A stretch of 64,000 bases of DNA. It comes from an uncultured bacterium (GTDB lineage Bacteria; Myxococcota_A; Bradymonadia; Bradymonadales; Bradymonadaceae). The notes under the pieces are model-generated. The model did no database searches. It was not told the origin of the DNA and worked only from the letters and a program-made list of their open reading frames with translations. Shown piece by piece: positions 8,824-17,127 of the stretch. How positions within the stretch are numbered: the stretch's first letter is position 1; the number at the start of each line of letters is the position of its first letter. The position numbers were made by a program, and so were the translations under genes. The stretch covers positions 41,420 to 105,419 of the forward strand of contig CALJNB010000002.1 of the NCBI GenBank assembly GCA_937981985.1. Reading direction: 5' to 3'.

Positions 8824-8970
8824 GTCTTAGAATACATTTATTGTTAAGCATGTGTACATCAAATGCTGATCTTCGGTCTTAGAGGTTCTTTGGACCCATA
8901 ACTCGGTGGCTAAAACCTGGCCTTCGTCTTGCTATACCTTAGAGCGAATCCCGTTTTTGAAGGAGATAAA

Positions 8971-9231
8971 ATGAAAAGTGATTCTGCAGCGTGGCAATTC
9001 CAAGTCTGGGCCTCTTTTTTGGCCGCTATCTTAACGACAAGCGTAGGAATCTTCGCATTACCTGTCGATATTTGGATACGGAGTTTTCTCGGTATGGGCT
9101 TATTGTTCTCGGTTGGATCAACCCTTTCTCTGGCCAAGACGATGCGGGATAAGCACGAACAATCCAAGCTTATTGGCCGGGTGACCGAAGCAAAGACCGA
9201 GAAATTATTAAGAGAGTTCGAGGTCGCTTGA
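8971..9231 (+). CDS. YiaA/YiaB-type two-helix inner membrane protein
   Basis: An 86-residue protein. ATG 8971 has AAGGAGA 5-6 bases upstream, so the longer frame from 8929 is not used. Two hydrophobic helices (VWASFLAAILTTSVGIFAL and FLGMGLLFSVGSTLSLA) are followed by a cytoplasmic charged tail with KTMRDKHE and AKTEKLLREFE, the pattern of YiaAB-domain proteins. The family's function is not known. It lies alone between the activator (divergent) and the ECF sigma gene. Confidence 0.75.
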   Translation: MKSDSAAWQFQVWASFLAAILTTSVGIFALPVDIWIRSFLGMGLLFSVGSTLSLAKTMRDKHEQSKLIGRVTEAKTEKLLREFEVA

Positions 9232-9294
9232 TGAGCAGAAGCGGGGGACGCGATCGTATCGCTTTGAACCCACTCTCAAAATAACGAAAAAAAA

Positions 9295-9324
9295 GTAACA
9301 CTTTCTCAGACCGGCGGTGTCTTA
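9295..9324 (+). promoter_or_regulatory. Putative ECF-type promoter
   Basis: GTAACAC at 9295-9301 and TGTCTTA at 9318-9324, 16 bases apart. This resembles the AAC (-35) and GTC (-10) elements of ECF sigma factors and lies about 40 bases before the sigma gene, so autoregulation is plausible. This is pattern recognition only. Confidence 0.35.
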
Positions 9325-9362
9325 AACATGAACGGTAGAGACCTACCTATGAGTGAGTGAGA

Positions 9363-9836
9363 ATGCACGATGACATTGAAATATTGTATCGCCGGTTTGG
9401 TCCGATGGTGTTTAGACGTTGTAAATCCTTATTAGGCAACGAGGAAGACGCCATGGATGCCACGCAAGACGTTTTCGTTAGGCTTTTAGATCGTCAGGAG
9501 CTCAATATCGATACGCCTTCGAGTTTCCTTTATGTCGCTGCCACTCGCCAATGCCTAAACAAAATAAGATCAAGCAAACGCAAAGGCACTCACGAAGACC
9601 GAGTCGAGGAGATCGCAAGTTTGGATTTCAGCAATGAAAATCGGTCGCTTGCAGGTTCTTTGCTTCGAAAACTATTTTTCGAATACCCGGACTCAACACG
9701 GCTGATGGCTGTGCTTCATTACCACGACGGGTACACACTTGAAGAGACAGCCAAAGCGGTAGGTATGTCCGTTTCTGGCGTGCGAAAACGTCTTCAACCC
9801 TTGCGCCAACATTTAAGAATTAAGGAGAGTTCATGA
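9363..9836 (+). CDS. ECF-family RNA polymerase sigma factor
   Basis: About 157 residues. Region 2 covers LYRRFGPMVFRRC through NEEDAMDATQDVFVRLL and region 4 is DGYTLEETAKAVGMSVSGVRKRL, a sigma-70 helix-turn-helix; there is no region 3, as in ECF factors. A GTG six bases upstream (9357) is an alternative start; neither has a clear Shine-Dalgarno. The stop overlaps the next start by 4 bases (ATGA), so the membrane protein downstream is translationally coupled and is the likely anti-sigma factor. Confidence 0.9.
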   Translation: MHDDIEILYRRFGPMVFRRCKSLLGNEEDAMDATQDVFVRLLDRQELNIDTPSSFLYVAATRQCLNKIRSSKRKGTHEDRVEEIASLDFSNENRSLAGSLLRKLFFEYPDSTRLMAVLHYHDGYTLEETAKAVGMSVSGVRKRLQPLRQHLRIKESS

Positions 9837-11518
9837 ATAAGAACGTTCTGGACAATGAAGTATATCGTCTTCTTTTGGGAGAGTTAAGCGAAACCGAAGC
9901 CGCAAACCTAAGGGAACAATTAAAAGCTGAGGATGGGAATCTTGATCGTATCGATCGTCTTAAAAAGGGTGACGACGCATTTTTAGATAGATTCCCGCCG
10001 CAGGTGTTCGCTGCTCAAGTCGAATCAAAATTAGGGAAAGGAAGTGAAGCAGTAAATATTAGTAAACCAATCAACAAAAAAAGAGGTCATCGAATGGTAG
10101 GAAAGAGAATTTTATTGGTAGTAGCAGCTGTCGCAGTTACGGGGGCGTACGTAAATCATCTTAATACGAGTTCGGAAAAGAACGTGGAGTCGGTCTCGTC
10201 GAAGCACGTGGAAAAAATTACGACCAAAGATTTTGAAACGGATTTTGCCAAAATTAAGAAATATATTCAAAAGGACGCGGCACCCTCCGATGAGGAATTG
10301 AGACTCTTTTCGGGATTCTTAGCGGACTACGACGTAAACAAAGACCCAGACCGAATGCTTTGGGTGGCCAGCAATTATGCGACCCTACTTGATAACGGCG
10401 GTCATTCTAATTTGCCATCTGCCGCATCTGTGCGCACCAAGATAGCTAACGATTTTCGCCAGTTGTCAAATCAGGAAAAGGCGAATCTTAATATGTCAAA
10501 ACAAGGAGTTGCAAAGTCGCTCTTTATGGATTCCGAAAAAGACTTTCTAAAGTTTACCTCAATTATTCTTTCAAGTTCCGACGAGGCAATCCTTAAAAAT
10601 CAGCTCGTCGAAAAACGGGCTTTGAGTAAAGTGATTGAGAAAAAGCTAGATGAAGTCATCGGACTGGATGTTCCTCGTTGGTCAGTCGCAGCGCATTATA
10701 GAAGCGCTGCAATGTCAGTTGATTCCGCAGAAGCTGTACGTCGATCCTATATTCCTCCGCGACTGACTCCATCTCAAGTTTTGAAATATAGACAGGTCTT
10801 AGAAAAAGCAGCGATGAAAATTGAATTAAGCGCCTTGGACGCTTTACAAAAAGGGTTAGCTCTGAAGACTTCCGATATCCAATATCTTAGCGAAAGTCGA
10901 ATTCTATTGGCCCAGTTGAAAATAAAGCTCTGCCCAAACCAGACTGAGGTTGATGTTTTGAATAGCGTAATTAACGAAATTAGACGCGGTTCGATAAAGA
11001 AGGCCGAACAGAACATACAAAGTGTTGATATTAAATCTGAGATTCATTTTCCGGAGTTGGTTGAGATCAAGACGAGACTATCTGACAATATTTTCCAGGA
11101 AGACCTTAACGCTGATGCCGAAAAATTAGAGACGAAACTAGAAAATTGGATCTGCGGGACGCAAACGATTGAAAAAGTCGCGCGAAATCATAGTGTTCAA
11201 GATAAGAAAAGCGATATGAAAGCAAAACTAACGCGCATCGACATTCGTGAGACGATCGAAAACGCACGATCGAAATTTCGTAAATGTGCTGACCGTTCGA
11301 ATGCATCCAATTTTAGTGGAGAGATAAACGTCAGCTTCTTAATCGCGAAGTCGGGTCAGGTTTGGGAAGGGAACGTCCAGCCCTCTCTTCGTGAAAAAGA
11401 TATAGGTCGCTGCATACACGATGTGATGTTGACCTTACGTTTCCCTAAATCCGAAAGCGAGCAACGCGTAAGCTATCCAGTTTTTGTTGCTAAAACGACC
11501 AGCGAAAAAAACGAATAG
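9833..11518 (+). CDS. Putative anti-sigma factor with AgmX/PglI-like C-terminal domain
   Basis: A 561-residue single-pass membrane protein. An N-terminal cytoplasmic segment of about 85 residues has the LLLGELSETEAANLREQL pattern seen at the start of many anti-sigma proteins, but no zinc-binding HxxxCxxC. A membrane helix (about 90-107, RILLVVAAVAVTGAYV) follows, then a long helical region outside. The last 100 residues (NASNFSGEINVSFLIAKSG and IGRCIHDVMLTLRFP) resemble the AgmX/PglI C-terminal, TonB-like domain of myxobacterial gliding proteins. Coupling to the sigma gene suggests that an envelope signal is passed to transcription; that is inference. Confidence 0.7.
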   Translation: MNKNVLDNEVYRLLLGELSETEAANLREQLKAEDGNLDRIDRLKKGDDAFLDRFPPQVFAAQVESKLGKGSEAVNISKPINKKRGHRMVGKRILLVVAAVAVTGAYVNHLNTSSEKNVESVSSKHVEKITTKDFETDFAKIKKYIQKDAAPSDEELRLFSGFLADYDVNKDPDRMLWVASNYATLLDNGGHSNLPSAASVRTKIANDFRQLSNQEKANLNMSKQGVAKSLFMDSEKDFLKFTSIILSSSDEAILKNQLVEKRALSKVIEKKLDEVIGLDVPRWSVAAHYRSAAMSVDSAEAVRRSYIPPRLTPSQVLKYRQVLEKAAMKIELSALDALQKGLALKTSDIQYLSESRILLAQLKIKLCPNQTEVDVLNSVINEIRRGSIKKAEQNIQSVDIKSEIHFPELVEIKTRLSDNIFQEDLNADAEKLETKLENWICGTQTIEKVARNHSVQDKKSDMKAKLTRIDIRETIENARSKFRKCADRSNASNFSGEINVSFLIAKSGQVWEGNVQPSLREKDIGRCIHDVMLTLRFPKSESEQRVSYPVFVAKTTSEKNE

Positions 11519-11737
11519 AGATATCGCTATTAAGATTATAGACCTGGAGAAGTTTCTAAGGGTTTCTAGATTCCTCAGATTTCTTAAAGTAAGGACCGAT
11601 CGATGATCGCGAACGGATGAGATCAACCCTCTCCCTTCTACTCTTTGAACGACTCGTTTAGTGATAACTCGATCAAATTTTAGCGCCAAAGTCTTGAGAT
11701 TTTACGATCCTATCTCCTAAAAAATTCTAAAAATGGT

Positions 11738-11766
11738 TTGGAGTTTGACTTTAGTTTTCTTACAAT
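11738..11766 (+). promoter_or_regulatory. Sigma-70 promoter of the broken kinase gene
   Basis: TTGGAG (11738-11743), a 17-base spacer and TACAAT (11761-11766), with AGGAG at 11787-11791 and ATG at 11799. The intact signals suggest the gene decayed recently or is still transcribed. Confidence 0.5.
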
Positions 11767-11798
11767 GACTAAACAATCACAAAACTAGGAGCCCCTCG

Positions 11799-14146
11799 AT
11801 GCGCATCGGACAATTTCGATTGATCGAACAAATAGGACAGGGTGGGACGAGCTGTGTCTGGAGAGGAGAGCACATCGTCCAGAGTACTCCAGTTGCGATT
11901 AAGATCATGAATCGGGAGTGGATTCAAAAAGAGGGTTTCGCGGCCTTTCAACATGAAGTTCAAACGATGGCGCGTCTAAGTCACCCTGGTATTGTAAGGA
12001 TTTTTGATTCCAATGTTGTAAGCACGCAGGTCGAACAAGAGTCTAACCATATCCTTTTCGCTGGTGATCCGTGTGTGATGATGGAGTTCGCTCAACACGG
12101 CACCTTACATTCAATACGCGAATCTCTAGATTGGGATGGTTTGAAATTTGTCGTACGTTCAATCTTGAGTTCTTTATCTCATGCGCATGCCCGCAATGTT
12201 CTACATAGTGATCTAAAACCTGGAAACATTTTGGTTACCAAACACCAAAATCGTACGTTGGCCAGGATGACCAAGAAGAGGCCGCTACTTTTATTTATCG
12301 ACGACGCTCAATGGGGCGAAGAACCGGTAGCGTTTGCAGAATATCTAAGAGAAGAACGCGACGTCCCTGTGATGGTAATCGCGACAATTCGCGAGGATGC
12401 TTTGGCGAGGGAGCCGAAATTTTCCGATTTATTTGATACCTCGGTTTGGCTAAAAGCGCTCGACGCAGATGAGCATCGTCGCCTCGTCGAAGAGCTGCTT
12501 CCGTTGCTGTCCGATCTTGTGACTGCGATCTCAAACCGTACCGCAGGCAACCCACTCTTCGCGGTCCAACTAATAGAGGATTGGGTTCAACGTGGAGTTC
12601 TAGAATATTCTGACACTGGATTTGCCTTACAAAGAGGTTCGGTGCTTCGATTGCCTAAGTCGATACATCAGGTATGGGACGCGCGTTTTGAAGAGCTAAA
12701 CGAAAACTTCCCCAACGCATCAGCTCCACTTTTTGTGGGCGCAATTCTAGGCCTCGAGGTGGATGATCAAGAATGGAAGTGGGTCTGCGAAAAATTAGAT
12801 TTGGTTATCCCCGACGAACTCTTATCCTATCTGGCCAAAAGTCGTCTCATTTCTGACGTTGATGGAGGTTGGGCGTTTACGCATTCGATGTTGCGAGAAG
12901 CAATTCTTGAAAACGGGAGCCCGACGCATAGTTCTGCGGAGGTTCATAGAGCCGCCGCACGCGTTCTCGTCAAAGTCAAAAACGAGGAGCCCAGCCATCG
13001 TTTGCGTATTGCCCAACACTTTATCGACGGCGAAAGGCCCAAAGACGCGGTTGAACACTAACGAATGCGGCGTTGGATTTTACCCATCGCGGAGAGTATC
13101 GGGAAGCTAAGAATACGATAGTGAGGTACGAAGAGGTTCTTCAACTTTTAAATATTCCTAAAAGTGATCCTCTTTGGGGTGCTCTTCTTTCTCAGAGAAT
13201 AATCGCAGGCAATGACTTATGGGAAACCGTCAAGGTCGAAGAGTTGGACGAACTTGTCGCTCAAGCCCATCAACCTGGTTGGGAGAAAATTTTACCTCTA
13301 ATGCTAATTCGACAGGCCGAATTAAATCTGAGGACAGGCCGTTTCGAAATCGGAAAAAAACAAATGGATGTTCTATTGGGAATGGATTTAGAGCTTAAAA
13401 ATAGGTTCAGTTGTTTGGTCGATCTAGCCGTTTGGACATTTAGTCAGGGACTTCTAAATGACAGTATCAAACATCTAAAAGAGGCAGAGATGCTGATTCC
13501 CCAAATTCCAGACAATCTCGAACTCGAGCGTAGATTATCCGGAACGTTAACGTTTCCGCTCATAGTCAATGGAGATTTGGATTCGGCCGAAAGATACGCT
13601 AAGCGTGCAATAGAACTAGCGACACTCCTTGGAAATCGAAGCTCTGAGGGGACGAATTGGGCGCAGATCGGCAAAATTGTAATGGCGAGAGGGAATCTCG
13701 ATGCCGCGGCGATTGCGAAAAAGCGCGCCATTTTTCTTTTCAAATCTACAGGGGGTAAAAACGTTTGTTTTTCGCAGTTTGGTCTGGCTCAAATTTATTT
13801 GGAACAACGTAAATATAAACTAGCTCTATTGGAATTTCAAAACGCTTATAGGCATGAAGATTATGAGGTTTGGTATCGTTTAGGAGAAAGTACCGCTTGG
13901 GCTGGACTCCAACGTTGGCAAGAGATGTTGGAGGAACTGGATCTGGTCGATCAAAGGGTACCTGAACTGGCGTGTGTTGATTTTGAACTTATCGAACTAA
14001 CTGATATTGGTATTAGAGTGTGTCGTGATGCCGGTCAGAAAACTGCTCAAATTCGGTTTCACCAGATGAAATCGAAATTCTGTGAAAAGTTGAACCTGGT
14101 AGACGAAATGAAAAAGAACGACGAGATTCTTTCCTCGCTGGTTTGA
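11799..14146 (+). pseudogene. Ser/Thr kinase-AAA-TPR protein, broken by an internal deletion and a frameshift
   Basis: The first part has a kinase N-lobe (GQGGTSCVW, catalytic Lys in VAIKIM) up to the catalytic loop HSDLKPGNIL (residues 136-145, Ser instead of Arg in HRD). Within about 15 residues the text jumps to RPLLLFIDDAQW, the Walker B strand of the AAA ATPase. The DFG and activation loops, the C-lobe and the P-loop are missing, about 270 residues by comparison with the intact paralogue at 22616-26293; the junction is around 12250-12278 and in frame. At 13059 the frame stops (AVEH*), but one added base restores HYTNAALDFTHRGEYREA and the TPR region continues to 14146. A catalytically dead fusion is possible, but two lesions favour a pseudogene. 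Confidence 0.8.
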
Positions 14147-14246
14147 AGTATCGAAGTTGTGTAAACGTGAGCGCTTAGCGTAAGAAACTGAGAAATAAAA
14201 GCTCATCTTCATTCGTTATGATATTGTAATCTTTTAGGAAGCTGAA

Positions 14247-15707
14247 ATGACTGGACTATTTAAAGTAGTTTTTGGAATGATTGTAGTCATAATTCCTTTA
14301 CTTGCGGTCTGGCTATCAAGTTCTCTTGCCATCTACCTCAACGCGCCTTTGTGGGGCGCAATTCTTGCCGCCGTGATCTTGTTCCCGATATTACCCATTC
14401 TTTGGGAATTCTGGCGGTCAAATGTTTTTAAACAACGACAAAAAGAAAGAGAAGCCGCTGGGAAAAAGTTAAGGAGAAAACGCCTCACTTTTAGTGATAG
14501 AATTATTATTCGTACATTTATTTTGAACCTAGGTTTTTTGGTGCTGTTATTAGGTCTTTTCCCGAAAGAGTCCTTCGAGGCCGTAAATACTAGAGGGGAT
14601 TGGGTCTTAGCGGGAAACGACGGAGGCTATTATGATATCTCCAGAAAAGTCATTTTCGCGACTGCTTCTGGTTTAGAAGGGCTTCATAATCTGGCACGTG
14701 AGAACCCGTACGAAAAATACGAGCCCGAAGATCAACCTAAAATTACACCGAAGCCAAATCCAATTCCCATTCCGGCGCCAGAAGAAGTTGCAGAAAAGGA
14801 GAAGGAAGTTGAAAATGAAGAGGTGCGAAGTTTTGCAAGCGCACCGAGTTGGCCGATGAAACCCACGTTACATCCCTTAGTCACATCTATCACAAGCTCA
14901 GACGAAACCAGTATAAAGGCGGTCGCTGATTATATTTCTTCACGAGAAAAAGATCCCTTTCTTCGTATTAAGGCGATGAACGACTATGTCGCAGATCGTA
15001 TTGCGTACGATGCAGTAGCTTTAGCTGAAGGCCGCTATCCACCTCAAGATGCCGAGACGGTTTTTAAAACGCGAAAAGCAGTTTGTGCTGGTTATTCTAA
15101 GTTGATGGTCGCGCTAGCCAAACATACCGGAGATGAAATCAGATACGTGACAGGGGTTTCTAGGGAACAAGGCGGGCAGATTGCTGGCGGCGGTCACGCT
15201 TGGAACGCGGCAAAAATTGAGGGTGCTTGGTACCTAATCGATACTACGTGGAATTCCGGTTCGGTAAAAGGAACCAAGTTTACTAAAGCCTATACGACAG
15301 ATTATTTATTTACTCCGCCAGAGGCTTTTGGGGTCGGCCATTTTCCCGAAGACGAACAATGGCAACTGCGCGGCGATCCGATCGGACGAGGTGAGTTCGT
15401 CAGACAACCCATGCTTCGGGCTGGGTTTTTCGCAAATGCATTGGTCTTGCAGAGTCCGAAGCGTTCGCAAGTTACCGTTAACACAGATCGTTTTGAAGTG
15501 AAGTTGAAGAACCCGCTGGGTCGAAAGCTGTTGGCTACGATTGTTTCAAAAAAAGGTGGTGAATCTATTCGTTGCGATGTCGACGAAGCAGAGTCAGCAA
15601 GTTTACTATGTCCGGTTCCCGACTACGGTGTTTACACAGTGCAGATTTTTGCGACCGCGAAAGGTAATAGTTATCCGATGGTGGGTCAGTTAGAAGTGGT
15701 GCGTTAG
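14247..15707 (+). CDS. Membrane-anchored transglutaminase-like protein (kyphoscoliosis-peptidase type)
   Basis: A 486-residue protein. Two membrane helices come first (about 5-50), then a basic loop and a third helix (about 90-110). A Pro/Glu-rich linker (about 155-190) leads to a transglutaminase-like domain with the papain-type triad: Cys in AVCAGYSKLM, His in GGGHAWNAAKIEG and Asp in WYLIDTTWNSG. The C-terminal 100 residues form a beta-sandwich like the KY-type Ig domain. Such proteins act outside the membrane as peptidases or cross-linkers on envelope proteins. AGGAAG precedes the ATG. It stands alone after the broken kinase gene. Confidence 0.85.
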   Translation: MTGLFKVVFGMIVVIIPLLAVWLSSSLAIYLNAPLWGAILAAVILFPILPILWEFWRSNVFKQRQKEREAAGKKLRRKRLTFSDRIIIRTFILNLGFLVLLLGLFPKESFEAVNTRGDWVLAGNDGGYYDISRKVIFATASGLEGLHNLARENPYEKYEPEDQPKITPKPNPIPIPAPEEVAEKEKEVENEEVRSFASAPSWPMKPTLHPLVTSITSSDETSIKAVADYISSREKDPFLRIKAMNDYVADRIAYDAVALAEGRYPPQDAETVFKTRKAVCAGYSKLMVALAKHTGDEIRYVTGVSREQGGQIAGGGHAWNAAKIEGAWYLIDTTWNSGSVKGTKFTKAYTTDYLFTPPEAFGVGHFPEDEQWQLRGDPIGRGEFVRQPMLRAGFFANALVLQSPKRSQVTVNTDRFEVKLKNPLGRKLLATIVSKKGGESIRCDVDEAESASLLCPVPDYGVYTVQIFATAKGNSYPMVGQLEVVR

Positions 15708-15772
15708 CGGGGGCTCGCGGCAGTCACGGTCATTTAGGCGATTTCTCTGTACTCACCAAACGGTTCAAATAC

Positions 15773-15800
15773 AAAAAAGCGAACCTGGATAGGCTCGCTT
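15773..15800 (-). terminator. Rho-independent terminator after fadL
   Basis: On the minus strand, GCGAGCC pairs with GGTTCGC (one G-U) around a six-base loop and is followed by six U. It ends the VolA-FadL operon. Confidence 0.8.
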
Positions 15801-15825
15801 GCGTCTTAGATTAGAAGAGGTGGGA

Positions 15826-17118
15826 TTAGAATCCGTAACCGAGATTGATACCAAGTAAATGTACTGTGGTGTTATAATCGCCATCGAGTTTGCCGTTTGT
15901 AAGTTCACGGTCTGTTAGGACGAGCATATATCCTAAATCGGCGCGGAATGAATTCCACGTGTATCCGGTGCCGGCTGTTATAACGGAACGATCATTTCCG
16001 GGAAGCGAAGGAGATGCTGTGGCGTCTGGAATCGGTGTCATGTCGTAAGCGACGCCGACTCGTACTGGCCACGCTTCTGTGATCTTATATTCTGCACCTA
16101 AACGAAACACCGGAGCATCGAACCAATCGAAGTCGATTGTACTCGTCGGTGGGTTGGTTTCATCTTCTTCGGGATCACAACCGGTGGCACCGACCGTACA
16201 AGGTCGAGTGAATTGTAGATCGATTCTTTCGTTCGCCGACCAAGTGGTAAAACCAACTTCGAATCCGACAAATATTTTGTCATTTCTGTAACCGGCTCCC
16301 GCTGTAATAGCGTGAGGTAGATTGATATCAGTAGAAACGTCTTGATCGACAAAGGTGTTTTCAAAAGGTGTTCCTTCCTCGCCTTCAAAGTGGGCGTTGC
16401 CCTCAAACGATAGATTGAATGCGCTTCTGTAGTTGACCGCAAAAGACAATTCGTCTGTAGGTTTATATAGAACGGCTGCGGTGGCGCCGAAGGCGACAGC
16501 GGTTCCACCGATGTGAGCGTTAACTTCTTTATCGTCGCGAAGAATAGACGTGTTTTCCAATTCTACAGTTCCGAAAACAAGCTGTCCGCCGACTGCCAGG
16601 GATAATCCTGTTTCGCCAAACTTGTAGGCAATATTTGGATTAACATCGATAGTTTGCAGACGTTGGCGACGGATTTGTTCTCGTCCAACCCAATCATCTT
16701 CGTATTCGACCGTCAATCCGTAAGGAAATGTAACGCCAATTCCAGCGGCTAAGTTTTCGCTGAAAGGAATCGCCAAATGAAAATTCGGTGGTGGTAATAT
16801 CGCGTCAACGCTCTCGGCTGTATCTCCGTTTGGAGCTTCGTAGGAAATTTTCGGCATGATGACCGACGTTCCTATGTAGATATTCAGCGCGTCTTTTTCC
16901 GTCATTGCCGCAGGATTAAAATAAGAGCTATTGGGCTCCTCTGTATTCGCGGTTCCTACGCCGCCTAATGCCGTGGCGGTTCCACTATGAGTCGTTACCG
17001 CAAAACCAGCTGCGAAGGCTGAAGTTGAAAGCGCCATGGTACCGAGTGCAAGCCCGGCGACGCAGAGAGTTCTAATAGTTTGGCTCCGAAGGGAGCTCTG
17101 AAATAGTGTTATTTTCAT
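15826..17118 (-). CDS. fadL: FadL/OmpP1/TodX-family outer membrane transporter
   Basis: A 430-residue beta-barrel of the long-chain fatty acid transporter family. The Sec signal peptide ends at STSAFA. The family's hatch starts right after it with AGFAVTTHSGTATALGGVGTA and carries the hallmark NPAAM. Alternating strands run to a C-terminal aromatic residue (LLGINLGYGF), as outer-membrane insertion requires. The gene begins 9 bases after the stop of a VolA-like lipase, so the two are one operon: fatty acids released at the surface would be taken up here. This coupling is known for VolA and FadL in Vibrio cholerae. Confidence 0.93.
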   Translation of the reverse strand: MKITLFQSSLRSQTIRTLCVAGLALGTMALSTSAFAAGFAVTTHSGTATALGGVGTANTEEPNSSYFNPAAMTEKDALNIYIGTSVIMPKISYEAPNGDTAESVDAILPPPNFHLAIPFSENLAAGIGVTFPYGLTVEYEDDWVGREQIRRQRLQTIDVNPNIAYKFGETGLSLAVGGQLVFGTVELENTSILRDDKEVNAHIGGTAVAFGATAAVLYKPTDELSFAVNYRSAFNLSFEGNAHFEGEEGTPFENTFVDQDVSTDINLPHAITAGAGYRNDKIFVGFEVGFTTWSANERIDLQFTRPCTVGATGCDPEEDETNPPTSTIDFDWFDAPVFRLGAEYKITEAWPVRVGVAYDMTPIPDATASPSLPGNDRSVITAGTGYTWNSFRADLGYMLVLTDRELTNGKLDGDYNTTVHLLGINLGYGF

Positions 17119-17127
17119 CTTAATCTC

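Noticed and set aside
12295..12555. Two overlapping minus-strand frames of about 80 codons
   Set aside because: They lie opposite the ATPase part of the broken kinase gene and show Arg/Ser-rich shadow composition.
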